Assembly: GCA_023376005.1 (NCBI GenBank)
Contig: CM042152.1
Location: 85,823,856-85,887,855 of the forward strand
DNA from: Doryteuthis pealeii
Taxonomy: Eukaryota > Mollusca > Cephalopoda > Myopsida > Loliginidae
Reading direction: 5' to 3'
DNA: 64,000 nt
In this document: positions 22,362 to 32,166 of the stretch, one piece after another
Layout: the number at the start of each line of letters is the position of its first letter
Numbering within the stretch: position 1 is the first letter of the stretch
Translations under genes and position numbers: made by a program
The notes under the pieces: generated by a model
The model's input: the letters and a program-made list of their open reading frames with translations, nothing else
Told to the model about the DNA's origin: nothing
The model's database searches: none

Positions 22362-22650
22362 AGATACTTACCTGGCCCAGACCGAGGGTCCAGTGGCTTC
22401 GGCCCTGGACCAGTTAAGTAATTAAACAGCTTAGATTCCAGAGGGCTATCCCCCCCAGACAATACCTGCCCCCGTGATTTAAAAGGAATGGGCTGGGTTT
22501 ATTGCCCAGTCCCTGAGGCACCCCCTTGAGGAGGAATGCTGATGGGATCAATGCATTTTTTGCACCTACCATCCCATGAGTTTTGGCTCGTGGGTGGTCC
22601 CATATTAAAAATTCCTTGTCACATGGGATGCGAAGTATATAACTACCAAT
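22362..22650 (+). repeat. Family C GC-rich repeat copy
   Basis: It shares GGTCCAGTGGCTTCGGCC, GGGCTGGGTTTATTGCCCAG and CCTTGAGGAGGAATGC with copies at 26.6 kb (reverse) and 37.1 kb. Short self-complementary blocks such as CTGGGTTTATTGCCCAG recur in every copy. It is unclassified: I see no pol III boxes, TIRs or coding. Confidence 0.75.
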
Positions 22651-22684
22651 GAGATTAGCTAGTTAACCATTACTCATGTTAAGT

Positions 22685-22927
22685 GGCCACTTAAAATAAG
22701 TCGGTATCAGCCAATCAGTGAGGGAGTCTATCCCCTTTTCACTAGCGCTTTAGCAAGGAGATTGTTTTTGCATCTGAGGTGGAGCGCCACACCTACAAAT
22801 CAGTTCCTTATTTTACCGTACAGATCCCAGTGCTACTCATATGCTGAGTTGGCGAGGGGGCCAGTATCGAACTAGGAACCTTGTGTTTCTAGCCAAATGC
22901 TCTACCGACTGAGCTAACCCGGCCCTT
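22685..22927 (-). repeat. SINE-A, near full length
   Basis: On the minus strand it starts GGGTTAGCTCAGTCGGTAGAG with B box AGTTCGATACTGG. Its body runs through CGCCAACTCAGCATATGAGT and GTGTGGCGCTCCACCTCAGA to CTGATACCGACTTATTTTAA. The A box is intact. Confidence 0.87.
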
Positions 22928-23403
22928 CGAGGCAAATAACAACTTTCAGACTTTGTTATTATTTCTAAATTCTATCACTGATGTTTATGGGATAAAAAAG
23001 GAAAACAAAAAGAAAAAAGATTTTTCAGACAGTCCGCAGATAAGAGTTGATTATTTTTATTCCCTAACTTATAAAAGAATTTGCTAATTTCCAAATCAAA
23101 GCTTGGCTGGTGACACTTTGAATCCTTTTGTAGATGAAAGCTTAGCTCATGTGATGCAAAGTTCAAAGCGAATAAGTAAATGTAATGGAAGATGAGTGAA
23201 TATTATGTCAAAAATCAATTTAGACAATGACAAGCAAGAACCATGGGGATTTTCAATGTCAGAATTGAATAGGAACTAAGGATGTCATTTGTAATAAGTC
23301 AAAATGGTAGGGTTGGGTCAAATGTCAAGGGTATTAGGAAACTTGTTCATTTTCTATGTTTTGTTCAATTTATTTGAGTTCAAGTAGAGTTAGTGGCAAG
23401 TAA

Positions 23404-23771
23404 TGTTGGCGTTTTCTGATGTGTGCTGGATGACCACTTCTACTTATAGACTCGCCAACAACCATGTGACCAACCTCTTGGCCAACCACTGGCAGTGTAC
23501 TGCTGCTGTAATAATATTTATATCGGCGGTTCTGGTCGTAGCTATGTATAGCTGCTTTGAACCTTCGTGGATGACAGAACATAGGATTATATCACTGGAC
23601 CTTTGACATTACGTAGGATTCCATAACTCAGGACTTATTCACTTACCAAAGGATTCCATAGCTCAGGACTTTTCAACTGGCCAAGGATGGCGGTCAGAAA
23701 CTTAACAGGTTATGGGCCCAGCACGCTTCCACTGCCACTGTTATAAAAGTGAACAGGTCAGAAACTTAACA
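23404..23771 (+). mobile_element. LTR-C (Ty1/copia-type) element: LTR, PBS, deleted interior, TSD AGTAA
   Basis: The LTR spans 23404-23707 (TGTTGGCG to AAACTTAACA). It is followed at once by GGTTATGGGCCCAGCACGC and on to 23736, which is complementary to about 28 nt of the 5' half of initiator tRNA-Met, cut in the anticodon loop. Half-tRNA-iMet priming is characteristic of Ty1/copia elements such as copia and Ty5. The rest of the interior and most of the 3' LTR are deleted; only a GGTCAGAAACTTAACA end remains. AGTAA at 23399-23403 and 23772-23776 is the target duplication of the original insertion. Confidence 0.85.
23708..23736 (+). other. Half-tRNA-iMet primer-binding site
   Basis: The site abuts the LTR end and pairs with the 5' acceptor/D-arm/anticodon half of initiator tRNA-Met, not with a 3' CCA end. 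A tRNA-iMet-like sequence at 26501 in this window contains its complement with one mismatch. Confidence 0.8.
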
Positions 23772-24054
23772 AGTAATTTTATAATTATAAGCTGTGTGTG
23801 TAAATTCCAGGGTGAATCTTTGTATTTTAGAGATAGGGTACAAATTGATATAATTTGATAATAGAGAAAATTTAAAAAACAGTTTATTATGTGAAAAAGA
23901 AAAATGGATAATTTTGTTGAAAAGTTACAATTCTCTTTGATTTTCAATAATTTCATAATACTAAATTGAGAAAAATTCTGCTGAACTGTTTTGCTTGAAT
24001 TCTTATATTTTGTAATTATTCTGACCAAATAATGCGAGTTCAGATTAGGATATG

Positions 24055-24327
24055 TAGAATACTGTTAATTGTTATTCTGTGTTACTTTCACCCTTAGCCA
24101 GGATTGAACCTGCAGTCTGGAAATGACTGTTACAGATTGTTAACTATTGGACAGTGAACAGTCAAACACCTCCTCAGCTTAATGGACACTTCCTGGCAGT
24201 AGTGGCAGTAATTATTTAAACTGTTATAGTGGGTTCATTGGAGAACTAGTAACTTCATGGTTAGGCTTGGCCAGTCACATTGCTAAAACCAATTGGTGAC
24301 TGTCTAACTGACTTACTTCAATAGGAT
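24055..24327 (-). repeat. SINE-F with an attached LTR-G1 end
   Basis: On the minus strand an LTR-G1-like end (TATTGAAGTAAGTCAGTTAG) leads into ATGAAGTTACTAGTTCTCC, then GTCCATTAAGCTGAGGAGG, then a tRNA-like B box (CAGGTTCAATCCTGGC) and GGTGAAAGTAACACAGAATA. The copy at 30.4 kb has the same LTR/SINE junction with 40-50 bp fewer of the LTR, so the composite itself has been copied or recombined. Confidence 0.65.
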
Positions 24328-24344
24328 ATTCCAATGTCATAATA

Positions 24345-24500
24345 TATGTGGCCTTACTGTCAATGATTTATTGATTTTAAAGGCATGCCAACCCATGTAG
24401 CATTATCTTTTGCCTAGAGATTAGAGAATCCTATTTATTGTATGTTTATAGTTATATTTTTGTATAGTTGTTTAAGAGTTTTTGCTTTTTTTTTTTTTTT
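24345..24500 (-). repeat. LINE 3' end fragment
   Basis: On the minus strand ...AGGCAAAAGATAATGCTAC, then GCATGCCTTTAAAATCAATA, follows the 3' end of the RNase H LINE at 60.6 kb (GGCATAACATAACCCCAGAT, then GCCGTTAAAATCAATAAACC). It is diverged and lacks coding sequence. Confidence 0.5.
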
Positions 24501-24655
24501 TTTCTTTCTTTTGCTCATAGTCTTAACGAATATGAATGCTTTTTAAACAGTTCTATTTGACACACAGTTGGTACCCTAACAGGTACTACCATTCCAGGTC
24601 AGAGTGGACCTAGAATAAATTTCTATGAAGGGGTACTCCACATTCATCAGATCTC

Positions 24656-24922
24656 TGTTGGATTTTGTGTAAAGTATTCAACTCTGTTACAAGATGAATG
24701 CTTTACACAAAATCCAACATGGCGCTGCGAACAGGATAGACAGGGCTTCTCCCATTGCAGTGATTCCCAACTCTTTAAGCATGGCCCGATCCATCATCTT
24801 GAGGTTCTCTCTTGTCAGCTTCTCGCTTGCGAATGTTGTAGCATAGCTCCTGGCTGAGTCGGGAGAGATCCCCGCTTGGACAAAATATTCTTCCCAATCT
24901 TCAGTTTTAGATCCTGTTCGCA
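24656..24922. mobile_element. Chimeric LTR-G2/gag insertion, TSD ATCTC
   Basis: The left 64 bp (24656-24719) are a foldback: TGTTGGATTTTGTGTAAAG faces its exact reverse complement across 26 bp, both being the same LTR-G2 end. TGGCGCTGCGAACAGG follows the CCAACA terminus and looks like a tRNA 3'-end primer-binding site. The rest is a gag-like frame on the minus strand ending at ATCCTGTTCGCA. ATCTC duplications (24651-24655, 24923-24927) show the whole inserted as one unit. Confidence 0.75.
24735..24922 (-). pseudogene. Retrotransposon gag fragment with SAM-like domain
   Basis: The frame reads RTGSKTEDWEEYFVQAGI, SPDSARSYATTFASEKLT, MMDRAMLKELGI and TAMGEALSIL. It keeps the helical pattern W..YF..AGI, YA..F and ML..LGI..MGE...IL of the small SAM-type domain seen near the start of some invertebrate LTR-retrotransposon gag proteins. 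The frame then runs into the LTR remnant, so it is truncated at both sides. SAM domains mediate protein-protein oligomerisation; a role in gag assembly is inference. Confidence 0.5.
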
Positions 24923-24999
24923 ATCTCCAGAACTGGAGCCTCACCCTCAGATATATATTAGTGTCATACACAGGACACTTACTGTCATTGAGTAACATA

Positions 25000-26080
25000 G
25001 TTTACTTTTGTTTTGTTTTTTAAAAATAAAAATTTAAAAATTAAATTCCAATCTTGCTAGATTCAATATATTTTGAGGATAGTGTAAGAAATGCCAGAGA
25101 TGAGTAGTCATCTATTAAGCTTAGCTCAGTTTAGTTTAGCAAGAATTCAGAAGTATGAGGAAATCCTGTGTAAATCAAACTTTTTGATAATGGTCAACTA
25201 GGCTAGCTTGATAACCATCATGTAGGGCATCCAAATGAGAGATGAACTGAAATATTGATTTGGAAAGATTTATTTTTGTGTGTGCATGCCATGGAACTAA
25301 TCTTGTTGACCAACCATAGTAAAAATAAGTTTGATCCTAAAGTTGTTCCCAACTATCATGGTTTTGTTATGCACAAAAAAATCCCATCCTTCTCAAATAG
25401 TCTTTAATTGAATCAAATTATGCATACAGTGAATATTTTTATTGGTATTTTTTAAAATTCCTACGTCTTTGATCATGGAGTACTCTCAAGTAGATAATAA
25501 GGCTATTCAAAAACATTTCTATTTTTTTTATATAGTTGGGCAATGGAACATTTTGGAAAACTGTAGAAAAATAACGTTCCTTTCTTTTTACTCATGGGCT
25601 CAATCAACAAAACTGAAACCACTGATTATTACTTGAAATCAGCTTGTTAACTATTACTATACAGTAATAGTTAACAAACTTATACAAGACTTTGTGTCTT
25701 ATAACATCAAATAATGAAGTTGAGTATTCTTGCCTGTCATGAAAAAAAAATAATCGCAGGTTTGATTCCCTGCCAGGGTAGTGAAATCAATTATCATTAT
25801 TATTATTATTATTAGTTGTATAAACCCATGAGGGCTCTTTGCATATATTTGTCAACATAAGGCTTTTATTTTGTGGATTCTTTTGCCAAACATTCCACTT
25901 AAGTTGAAAAGGTTTTGATAAATGTCCAAAGTGTATCTTGATGAAAGCAGGAAATCTAATCTAAAAGGTTTGGATAATATCAGTGAATATACTGACTTAA
26001 TTGATGTCTACCACATCTAATTCTGGACTCATGATAATAATGATTTGCATTAAGTATGATGCATTCTGATATCAAATAGT
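25000..26080. other. AT-rich DNA, mostly no feature
   Basis: A weak dispersed fragment lies at 25120-25210 (AAGCTTAGCTCAG, AGAATTCAGAAGTATGAGG). A possible B box with GGTTTGATTCCCTGCCAGGG lies at about 25759. Nothing else is clear. Confidence 0.4.
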
Positions 26081-26085
26081 AAATT

Positions 26086-26414
26086 TGTTGGCGTTTTTGT
26101 ATATAAGGTGTGTGCCAGATGCCCACTCTTATTTATAGACTCGGCGATAATCATGTGACCATATTCTTGGCCAATCACTGGCAGTACTCTGCTGCTGATA
26201 TTGTTATTTATATCGGCTGTTCTGATCTTAGCTACTCACATTGCTTTGAACCTTCGTGGACGACGGAACATAGGATTATATCACTGGACCTTTTGACACT
26301 ACGTAGGATTCCATAACTCAGGACTTATTCACTTACCAAAGGATTCTATAGCTCAGGACTTCCTTACTTTAAGTCCTTTTCAACTGGCCAAGGATGGCGG
26401 TCAGAAACTTAACA
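26086..26414 (+). mobile_element. LTR-C solo LTR, TSD AAATT
   Basis: It reads TGTTGGCGTTTTTGTATATA to GTCAGAAACTTAACA. Perfect duplications AAATT lie at 26081-26085 and 26415-26419. A CCAATCACTGGC element precedes TTATTTATATCGG by about 35 bp, a plausible CCAAT/TATA promoter in the sense direction. Confidence 0.9.
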
Positions 26415-26500
26415 AAATTACAATTGTATATGACCAGCACAAGAATGATGACAGACAGACATTGATTTAAAACTTAACAAAAAAAAAAAAAAAGAAAAAA

Positions 26501-26575
26501 AGAAGAGTAGCGCAGTGGAAGCATGCTGGGCCCATAACCCTGAGGTCCATAGATCGAATCTACGCTCTGCTACCA
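26501..26575 (+). tRNA. Initiator tRNA-Met-like pseudogene with genomic CCA
   Basis: AGAAGAGTAGCGCAGTGGAA, GCTGGGCCCATAACCC (anticodon CAT in an iMet-type loop) and GATCGAATC match eukaryotic initiator tRNA-Met. Mismatches in the acceptor (A3-G70), anticodon and T stems argue against function. CTCTGCTACCA carries a genome-encoded CCA, which eukaryotic tRNA genes normally lack. That points to copying from a mature tRNA, as happens with retrotransposon primers. A long A-rich run lies just upstream. Confidence 0.6.
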
Positions 26576-26635
26576 TGAATAAAAGTCAAAGTGTTATAGC
26601 CTCTCTAAGCAGTTACAAGGTCAGTTTATTTGTCT

Positions 26636-26912
26636 CATACCCCACCTGTATGGACTAGGCACAAGGCTCCGTTTTAACATGGGCCCACCCATAAGCTGAA
26701 GGTAATGGGTGGGAGAGAACAAAAATTGCGTTGATCCCTTCGGCATTCCCCCTCAAGGGGGGCGCCTCAGGCGCTGGGCAATAAACCCAGCCCTGCCCCT
26801 TTAAGTCAAGGGGGCAGGTGTTGCCTGGGGGGATGCCCCCTGGGATCGACGCTATTAATTAACAGCACCTTATCCAGAGGCCGAAGCTCACTGGACCTCC
26901 CAGTTGGGAGTT
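26636..26912 (-). repeat. Family C GC-rich repeat copy
   Basis: It is the reverse-strand counterpart of 37.1 kb: GGTCCAGTGAGCTTCGGCC, GGGGCAGGGCTGGGTTTATT and CTTGAGGGGGAATGCC on the minus strand. The blocks GGGGGATGCCCCC and CCTTGAGGGGG are hairpin-forming. Confidence 0.78.
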
Positions 26913-26924
26913 AGAAGGGCAGTG

Positions 26925-27122
26925 TTAATGAACAAACTGCAACAAATTAAATACCTATTGCCACCACTGCCAGGAACAGTCCATTAAGCTGAGAAGGTGT
27001 TTGCCTGTTCCACTAACCAATAGTGAACAATCTAAGACAGCTCTAAGTGACAGTCATTTCTAGGCTGCAGGTTCAATCCTGGTCAAGGGTGAGAGTAACA
27101 TAGAATAATAATTGATTAACAA
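26925..27122 (+). repeat. SINE-F copy without LTR part
   Basis: CACTGCCAGGAACAGTCC, AAGCTGAGAAGGTGTTTGCC, then GCTGCAGGTTCAATCCTGG and GAGAGTAACATAGAATAATA. It lacks the LTR-G1 end present in the other two copies, which shows that the SINE also exists independently. Confidence 0.65.
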
Positions 27123-27289
27123 AAATTATTTGAACTTTTATGTTCAGACAAAAAGTATCTATCATCAAAATGGGTCAGAACATCAGTTAAGATGTAAGAT
27201 TTTTATGTAAAGAATGTAGCAAAATTGTAATAAGAATTTAGTCAATGTAGCTGTCGCCTTTGAGTGCGCCTAATAGTTAGATATATTTA

Positions 27290-27720
27290 TTTTTTACCCT
27301 CAAATATACCCTTAAATTTGGACAGTGTAAGGGAAACAACTCTGTTAGGGTCTGATAATCAAGTGGACCCACAGGGCCTGAATTGCATTGTGGGAATATC
27401 AACAGGTATCCTTAGGGCAAAATAGGGACTTCCGCCAGCAAAAAGGTTGTGTGGATAATATTATCCTAAAATTAGAATTTTAGTCTTTTAGTTAGTTCTT
27501 GGTACTGGTACGGCGCACAGGTATGTTTCTTTCCAATTTTCCCGTGAAGTTGCTGGCATTTGTTAAAGATCCCTTTTGTAAATTAGTAATTGTTTTATAC
27601 CCCATTTTATTTCAGTATTTCACGGTGTTTGGAAGTAAATAAAATATTCTACGTTCAACATCAGTCGTCTTCGTGTCATCAATACATCACCAGAAAATAT
27701 TACCAGGGAACTGCTACAGT
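27290..27720 (+). other. Less AT-rich stretch with splice-like signals
   Basis: GGCGCACAG/GTATGTTTCT (donor-like, about 27521) is followed at about 27604 by CCATTTTATTTCAG/TATTT (acceptor-like). A GGAAGTAAATAAAATATTC polyadenylation-like signal comes next. This could be an untranslated exon pair or the R-U5 part of an LTR ending GGGAACTGCTACA. No target duplication or protein supports either reading. Confidence 0.2.
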
Positions 27721-28446
27721 CAAGTTAGTTTTCTTTTTTTCAGTATTTAACATGTGTTATACAGACACCTTGGCATGTCTTTGTGCATCTTTTTCTATTA
27801 ATGTAAATTTGAACTTATTCCTTTATAGAAGGAATTGTACAAGTGATGAATCATGTACGTAAAGGTTTCCAGGATAAGGCGCCATGATAACAATCTGCTA
27901 ATTAAAGTCCATTCATCTCATTGGTCTTTCACAGCCATCACACTGGTTTTGCTTTTATTATTCCTATACACATACTACTGTGTATTAGGCTTTTAACTCT
28001 TTCAAGACTCCTAGGACATATATATCCCATGGTTTCTCTACCTTCTAGGATATATATGTCCCATATATCTTTTAAAAGTCAACCGAGAAGTATGTATTGC
28101 TAAAAATATGTGATTTTCCCCAATTGCAGACAAGTAATCTATTAAATATTAATTCAGATTACATGATTAATCAGGAAAGATATGTAAAGAAAATGATCTG
28201 ATAATTCCATGTTAAATCAGTTGTCACTAATCTTTAAATATCTTATAGATTTTGATATGAAATATATAAAGAAAAAAAATCAACTTTTAATTTTATTTAT
28301 ATTTCACTTCAACATATGGGATAGCTGTGACGCAGGAGAAATTTTGAATCTGATCACATTGCTCCAATAGTCTTTTTTGCTATTTTACCTTAGTTAGAAA
28401 TTGTTTGCCTGGTGTACATAGTACTTTATTGTGTTACATCTTAATT

Positions 28447-28449
<3 letters not shown>

Positions 28450-28484
<35 letters not shown>
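28450..28484. repeat. (AT)n microsatellite
   Basis: An AT dinucleotide run. Confidence 0.95.
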
Positions 28485-28487
<3 letters not shown>

Positions 28488-28828
28488 ATGTCTTTAGTGT
28501 CTCTGTCTTTCATTGATTGTTGACAATTATTATTTACTCCTTTTGAGTTTTCACATCAGCATTCACTGGAGTCTGAGTGACAGCAAGTCTCCTCAGGTCT
28601 CCAGGACTCTTCTGAGTATTCTGGCAGATTGCAGTCGTGCAGTGTTCTGAATGGTTTCAATCCTTCCACTGATTTCCAAACTTTCCAACCCCTTTTCCAA
28701 TCTATTATTATAGTAGTATTAGTATTATTATTAGAATCAATTATCCTGCCAAAATTATTTGTTGACCTATTAATCATAAAATAGGCTTTAAGGAATGAAT
28801 TGTATAATTATTTTGTATGTATTGTATA

Positions 28829-29115
28829 TATTTACCAATCCCTCTGCACAAGCAAGATGTGACACAAGGTCAATTTCTTAAGCGGAATTTACCAGGTTTG
28901 AATTCAGAGTTTTCCTTCTAATAGACTAGTTACCTAGCCAAGGTTAAAGAGCTCCATCTGCCCTACTATTTACCCATAGTTGGAGGGAGAGTAGTTGGAT
29001 GCATACCTTTCCCAAGAGTATTAACACTATGGAAAATAGAAACAGCCTTGTCCAGGATTTAAACTCATGGCAATGAGTCCATTTTCCACGACTCTAACGA
29101 TTAGACCATGTGCTT
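28829..29115 (-). repeat. SINE-B copy
   Basis: On the minus strand the head (GGTCTAATCGTTAGAGTCGT, B box degraded to GAGTTTAAATCC) leads into CCTGGACAAGGC, CCTCCAACTATGGGTAAAT and GGTAATTCCGCTTAAGAAAT-like sequence, ending at CTTGCTTGTGCAGAGGGATT. Confidence 0.78.
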
Positions 29116-29451
29116 CCAAGACTTTGTATTGTATTTTCATAAAGAAAACTTAAAGAAATCCTACAAATAAACTGAACATTTTTTTCCTTGACAGTGTTTT
29201 GGTAGTTCAAAAAATGGTGAAGTATTCAATTATTTTAAAGAGCAATGTCAATTACTTCTGTAAACAAATGAAGACTTATTTTTCCCATCAAATAGTGTTG
29301 AATTAGTAGCCAATGAAAATTAGTCTCTGGAGCTATATTTGAATATATATGTATAAAGATGAAGGAAAGAGTTTGTTTTTTTTTTTTGCAAGAGATAGCT
29401 ACACCAGTAGAAGAAAAATACTATTTTATAAATAGACATTTCAATTACAGA

Positions 29452-29708
29452 AACTTGTTGTTCTACCTGATATCATGATAAATGACACCTTAGAAAGAGA
29501 TGTTGACAAGATTTTAGAAAATCCTTTGGCAGCTGGAGAGATATTTCTAATTGGGTATTTTTATTCAGAACTGAAGAGTTTTGGTTTCAGAAGCTATCAT
29601 ATGGTTCATTACAATATTATTTCCTTTTTTGAGCAATGTTTGAATAAAGACCATTTACTTTTTATCATTATTTTTATATTAAAGTTCTTTATAAAAGAAA
29701 AAGTCTAA
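29452..29708 (+). other. Open frame after a splice-acceptor-like site, unassigned
   Basis: TTTCAATTACAG precedes KLVVLPDIMINDTLERDVDK and then ILENPLAAGEIFLIG, followed by GTATTTTTATTCAG, where the frame could be spliced again. No family is recognised. A second frame of 120 codons follows (29720-30082) without any domain pattern. AT-rich chance frames are the likelier explanation. Confidence 0.15.
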
Positions 29709-30299
29709 TAGTTAAAGAATTGGACAGGAAATCTTCAATTCAGTTTTTTTTACGTTGCTCAAAAATTTACAATCTTAAATTGTTGACTGGTTCTTATATT
29801 AAAAAGGCAGTAAAATATATTATATCACAAGTCTGTGGAGATTCAGTGACAGAATGGATTGGTAAAAAACTGGTATTTACATCATATAAATATCATTTTA
29901 TATTTTTATATGAAAGTAAATGCTTTTTGGAGCATAGTGAATACACAAGAAAACTAGTAAATCAAAAGAAGAAAAAATGTATTGTGCCCAATTTTATGTT
30001 TGCTTATTCTCATTGGAGAATTTTAATAGCTTTTATTAAATACTCGGTGGAGAATTTCAACTTAAAAAAACTGATGAGCTGAATCGATTTAGAGAATCAG
30101 TTTGTGTAATTTTTTTTCCAGTCTTCAAGGAATTTTACTATACTGACTTATTCCAGCATCAAAGCTAAAAAAATAAAAATAAGATTTTGAAGCCTTCAAA
30201 TGTAATTGATAATTAATGTATAACCAACAACATTGGACTTAGTATTATTCTACCATAATAAAACTGTTTGAGAGAGATATAATACAAACTTAATTGTGT

Positions 30300-30418
30300 G
30301 TGTGTTTGAGCTGATGATAGGTGTAGTACTGCACCTCAGATGAAAAAAATAATCTCCCTGATCTAGTGCTAGTCTGGCTGATATTGACAATACGGCACTC
30401 CTCTGACTTTATTTATAG
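30300..30418 (+). repeat. SINE-A 3' fragment
   Basis: GAGCTGATGATAGGTGTAGT, GCACCTCAGATG, AATAATCTCCCTGATCTAGT and TGATATTGACAATACGGC correspond to the 3' half of SINE-A. The tRNA head is missing. Confidence 0.6.
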
Positions 30419-30433
30419 CACATCTACTGGAAG

Positions 30434-30657
30434 ATATTGAAGTAAGCCAGTTAGACATGAAGTTACTAGTTCTCCAATGAACCCCCTATAACAGCTTAAA
30501 TAATTACTGCCACTACTCCCAGGAAGAGTCCATTAAGCTGAGGAGGTGTTTGACTGTTCCACTGTCCAATAGTTAACAATCTGTAACAGTCATTTCCAGA
30601 CTGCAGGTTCAATCCTGGCTAAGGGTGAAAGTAACACAGAATAACAATTAACAGTAT
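30434..30657 (+). repeat. SINE-F with a short LTR-G1 end
   Basis: It begins TATTGAAGTAAGCCAGTTAG (LTR-G1-like) directly joined to ATGAAGTTACTAGTTCTCC, then follows the 24.1 kb copy to CTGCAGGTTCAATCCTGGC and GTGAAAGTAACACAGAATAA. Confidence 0.68.
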
Positions 30658-30807
30658 TCTACTGGAAGAGTTATAAAAACCTTGCTCATAAAAGTCCTAA
30701 TATATCTTTTAGAACAGTAATGCCTCTTCCTTACCTTTTCAATAAAAATATTATCGTACATGTCTGTATTTCATTGGACAAGGTTTTTATTCACCCCTAC
30801 TCCCTGT

Positions 30808-31250
30808 CATAATCATCATCATCATGTCGCGCTATTAGCACGGATATCCATGACAATCTCTCGCCAACCTTTCCTATCATTCATTTTCCCAGGGAGGTCC
30901 TCTGCGCAGCAGCCTGCATCTTTGCTTAGTTGGTCAATGTAGGTCCTTGATGGACGGCCCATGCTAGCATGTCCGTGTGTTGGCTTCCACAGAAGAACGT
31001 CACTTATGAGCTCATCCTTGCTTCTCCAGCAGTGCCCGGCATGTCTTGTCCGTCTCACTTGTATGGTTTGTGAGATGGGGGGCAGGTGGCCATATAGCTG
31101 TTTCCTCGTGGGGTGCTGCTTCCACGATTTATTCAGGACTGCACGCAGCATTCTTGTGCAGCTCCCGTCCAGATTATTCTCAAGGCGCCTCGTTAGGGTC
31201 CAAGTGGTGCATCCGTACAGCAACACTGATACAACCACCGCCTCCCTGTA
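30808..31250 (-). pseudogene. Non-LTR retrotransposon, C-terminal end of RT ORF
   Basis: The minus-strand frame reads VSVLLYGCTTWTLTRRLENN, TRMLRAVLNKSWKQHPTRKQ, LYGHLPPIS and RRTRHAGHCWR, ending in NSAT and a stop inside (ATG)n. LLYGC.TWTLT and R.RHAGHCWR are typical of the region after the RT domain in RTE/CR1-like LINEs of many invertebrates. About 138 codons are intact and the N-terminal endonuclease and RT are absent, as in 5' truncation. The 3' end is a short ATG/ATT microsatellite tail at about 30808-30830. Confidence 0.75.
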
Positions 31251-31259
31251 ATTGGACTA

Positions 31260-32100
31260 TTTAATTTATGTTCTTATTATTTACAATGTTTTGACTATAT
31301 AGCCATTGGACCTTCTTTTGATAATGATGTATTTATTCAACTGGTGTCCAATGTTCATTAGAATTCAAATAAAAAAGTAGATATTTTTATCATTTGTAAA
31401 TTTATAAACTGAATGCTAGAAAAGATGTTAAGTTAGTCTTGCTGGATGTACTAATCACCTAAACAGAACATTCAGACTTGGTATGTTTATATTCTATAAA
31501 ACAACAGTTACTGGAGGCAATCAAAACTATGGTCCCACCTATTCAATTAATATAAAAAAACGTAAGCATTTGTTGTCTAAAACATCATGCAGAACAAATA
31601 TACAGTGGCTACACATAAAAACAGGAGATGGTTAGCATAAAAGACATCCTCTTAAAAAACAACTATCCTGCTAACCAGAACTTTTAATGAAATTCATGGT
31701 CATTTTACTAGAAATTGTTTGATATTGTTGCACCTTTTGCTAAAATAAAGTTAAGAAATATATCATTTCATTTTGTTAAGTAAAATGTTCAATGAAATTT
31801 CTAACTGATATAAACAATATTTTCATCCAGCCCTTCAGACAAAAATGTAAAGATTATTTACTGTATTATTGGATGTGTCAGAGGATTTATTTTGAAATTC
31901 TTTTTTTTTTTTTAAAATGTATTTCCCTTCACTTTAGCTTGTTGGGTTTATTTTCTCTTTAGTCTTCTAAATGTATTGTGGATTAGTTGTAAGTAATGTG
32001 TTTATTGGGGCACCTATTGAATGATGTACTACTTACCAAAGTTAATTACTGTTATTTTAAAAGTAGTATTTCTGTTTCTTTGTCTTTGTTGTTTTCTGTC
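31260..32100. other. AT-rich DNA, no feature seen
   Basis: No shared repeat or coding potential is evident. Confidence 0.5.
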
Positions 32101-32104
32101 TTAG

Positions 32105-32115
32105 TTGTGTGTGTG

Positions 32116-32164
<49 letters not shown>
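32105..32164. repeat. (GT)n/(AT)n microsatellite
   Basis: A short GT run is followed by a long AT run, directly next to a SINE. Confidence 0.95.

Positions 32165-32166
<2 letters not shown>

Larger units (their letters stand above)
24548..24990 (-). repeat. Element D copy split by an LTR-derived insertion
   Basis: The pieces 24548-24655 and 24928-24990 join to give one minus-strand D copy (AGATCTCCAGAACTGGAGCC at the junction). The insertion between them carries 5-bp duplications ATCTC. Confidence 0.7.

Noticed and set aside
29720..30082. 120-codon frame
   Set aside because: AT-rich codons and no domain or splice evidence; a frame of this length is expected by chance in DNA like this.
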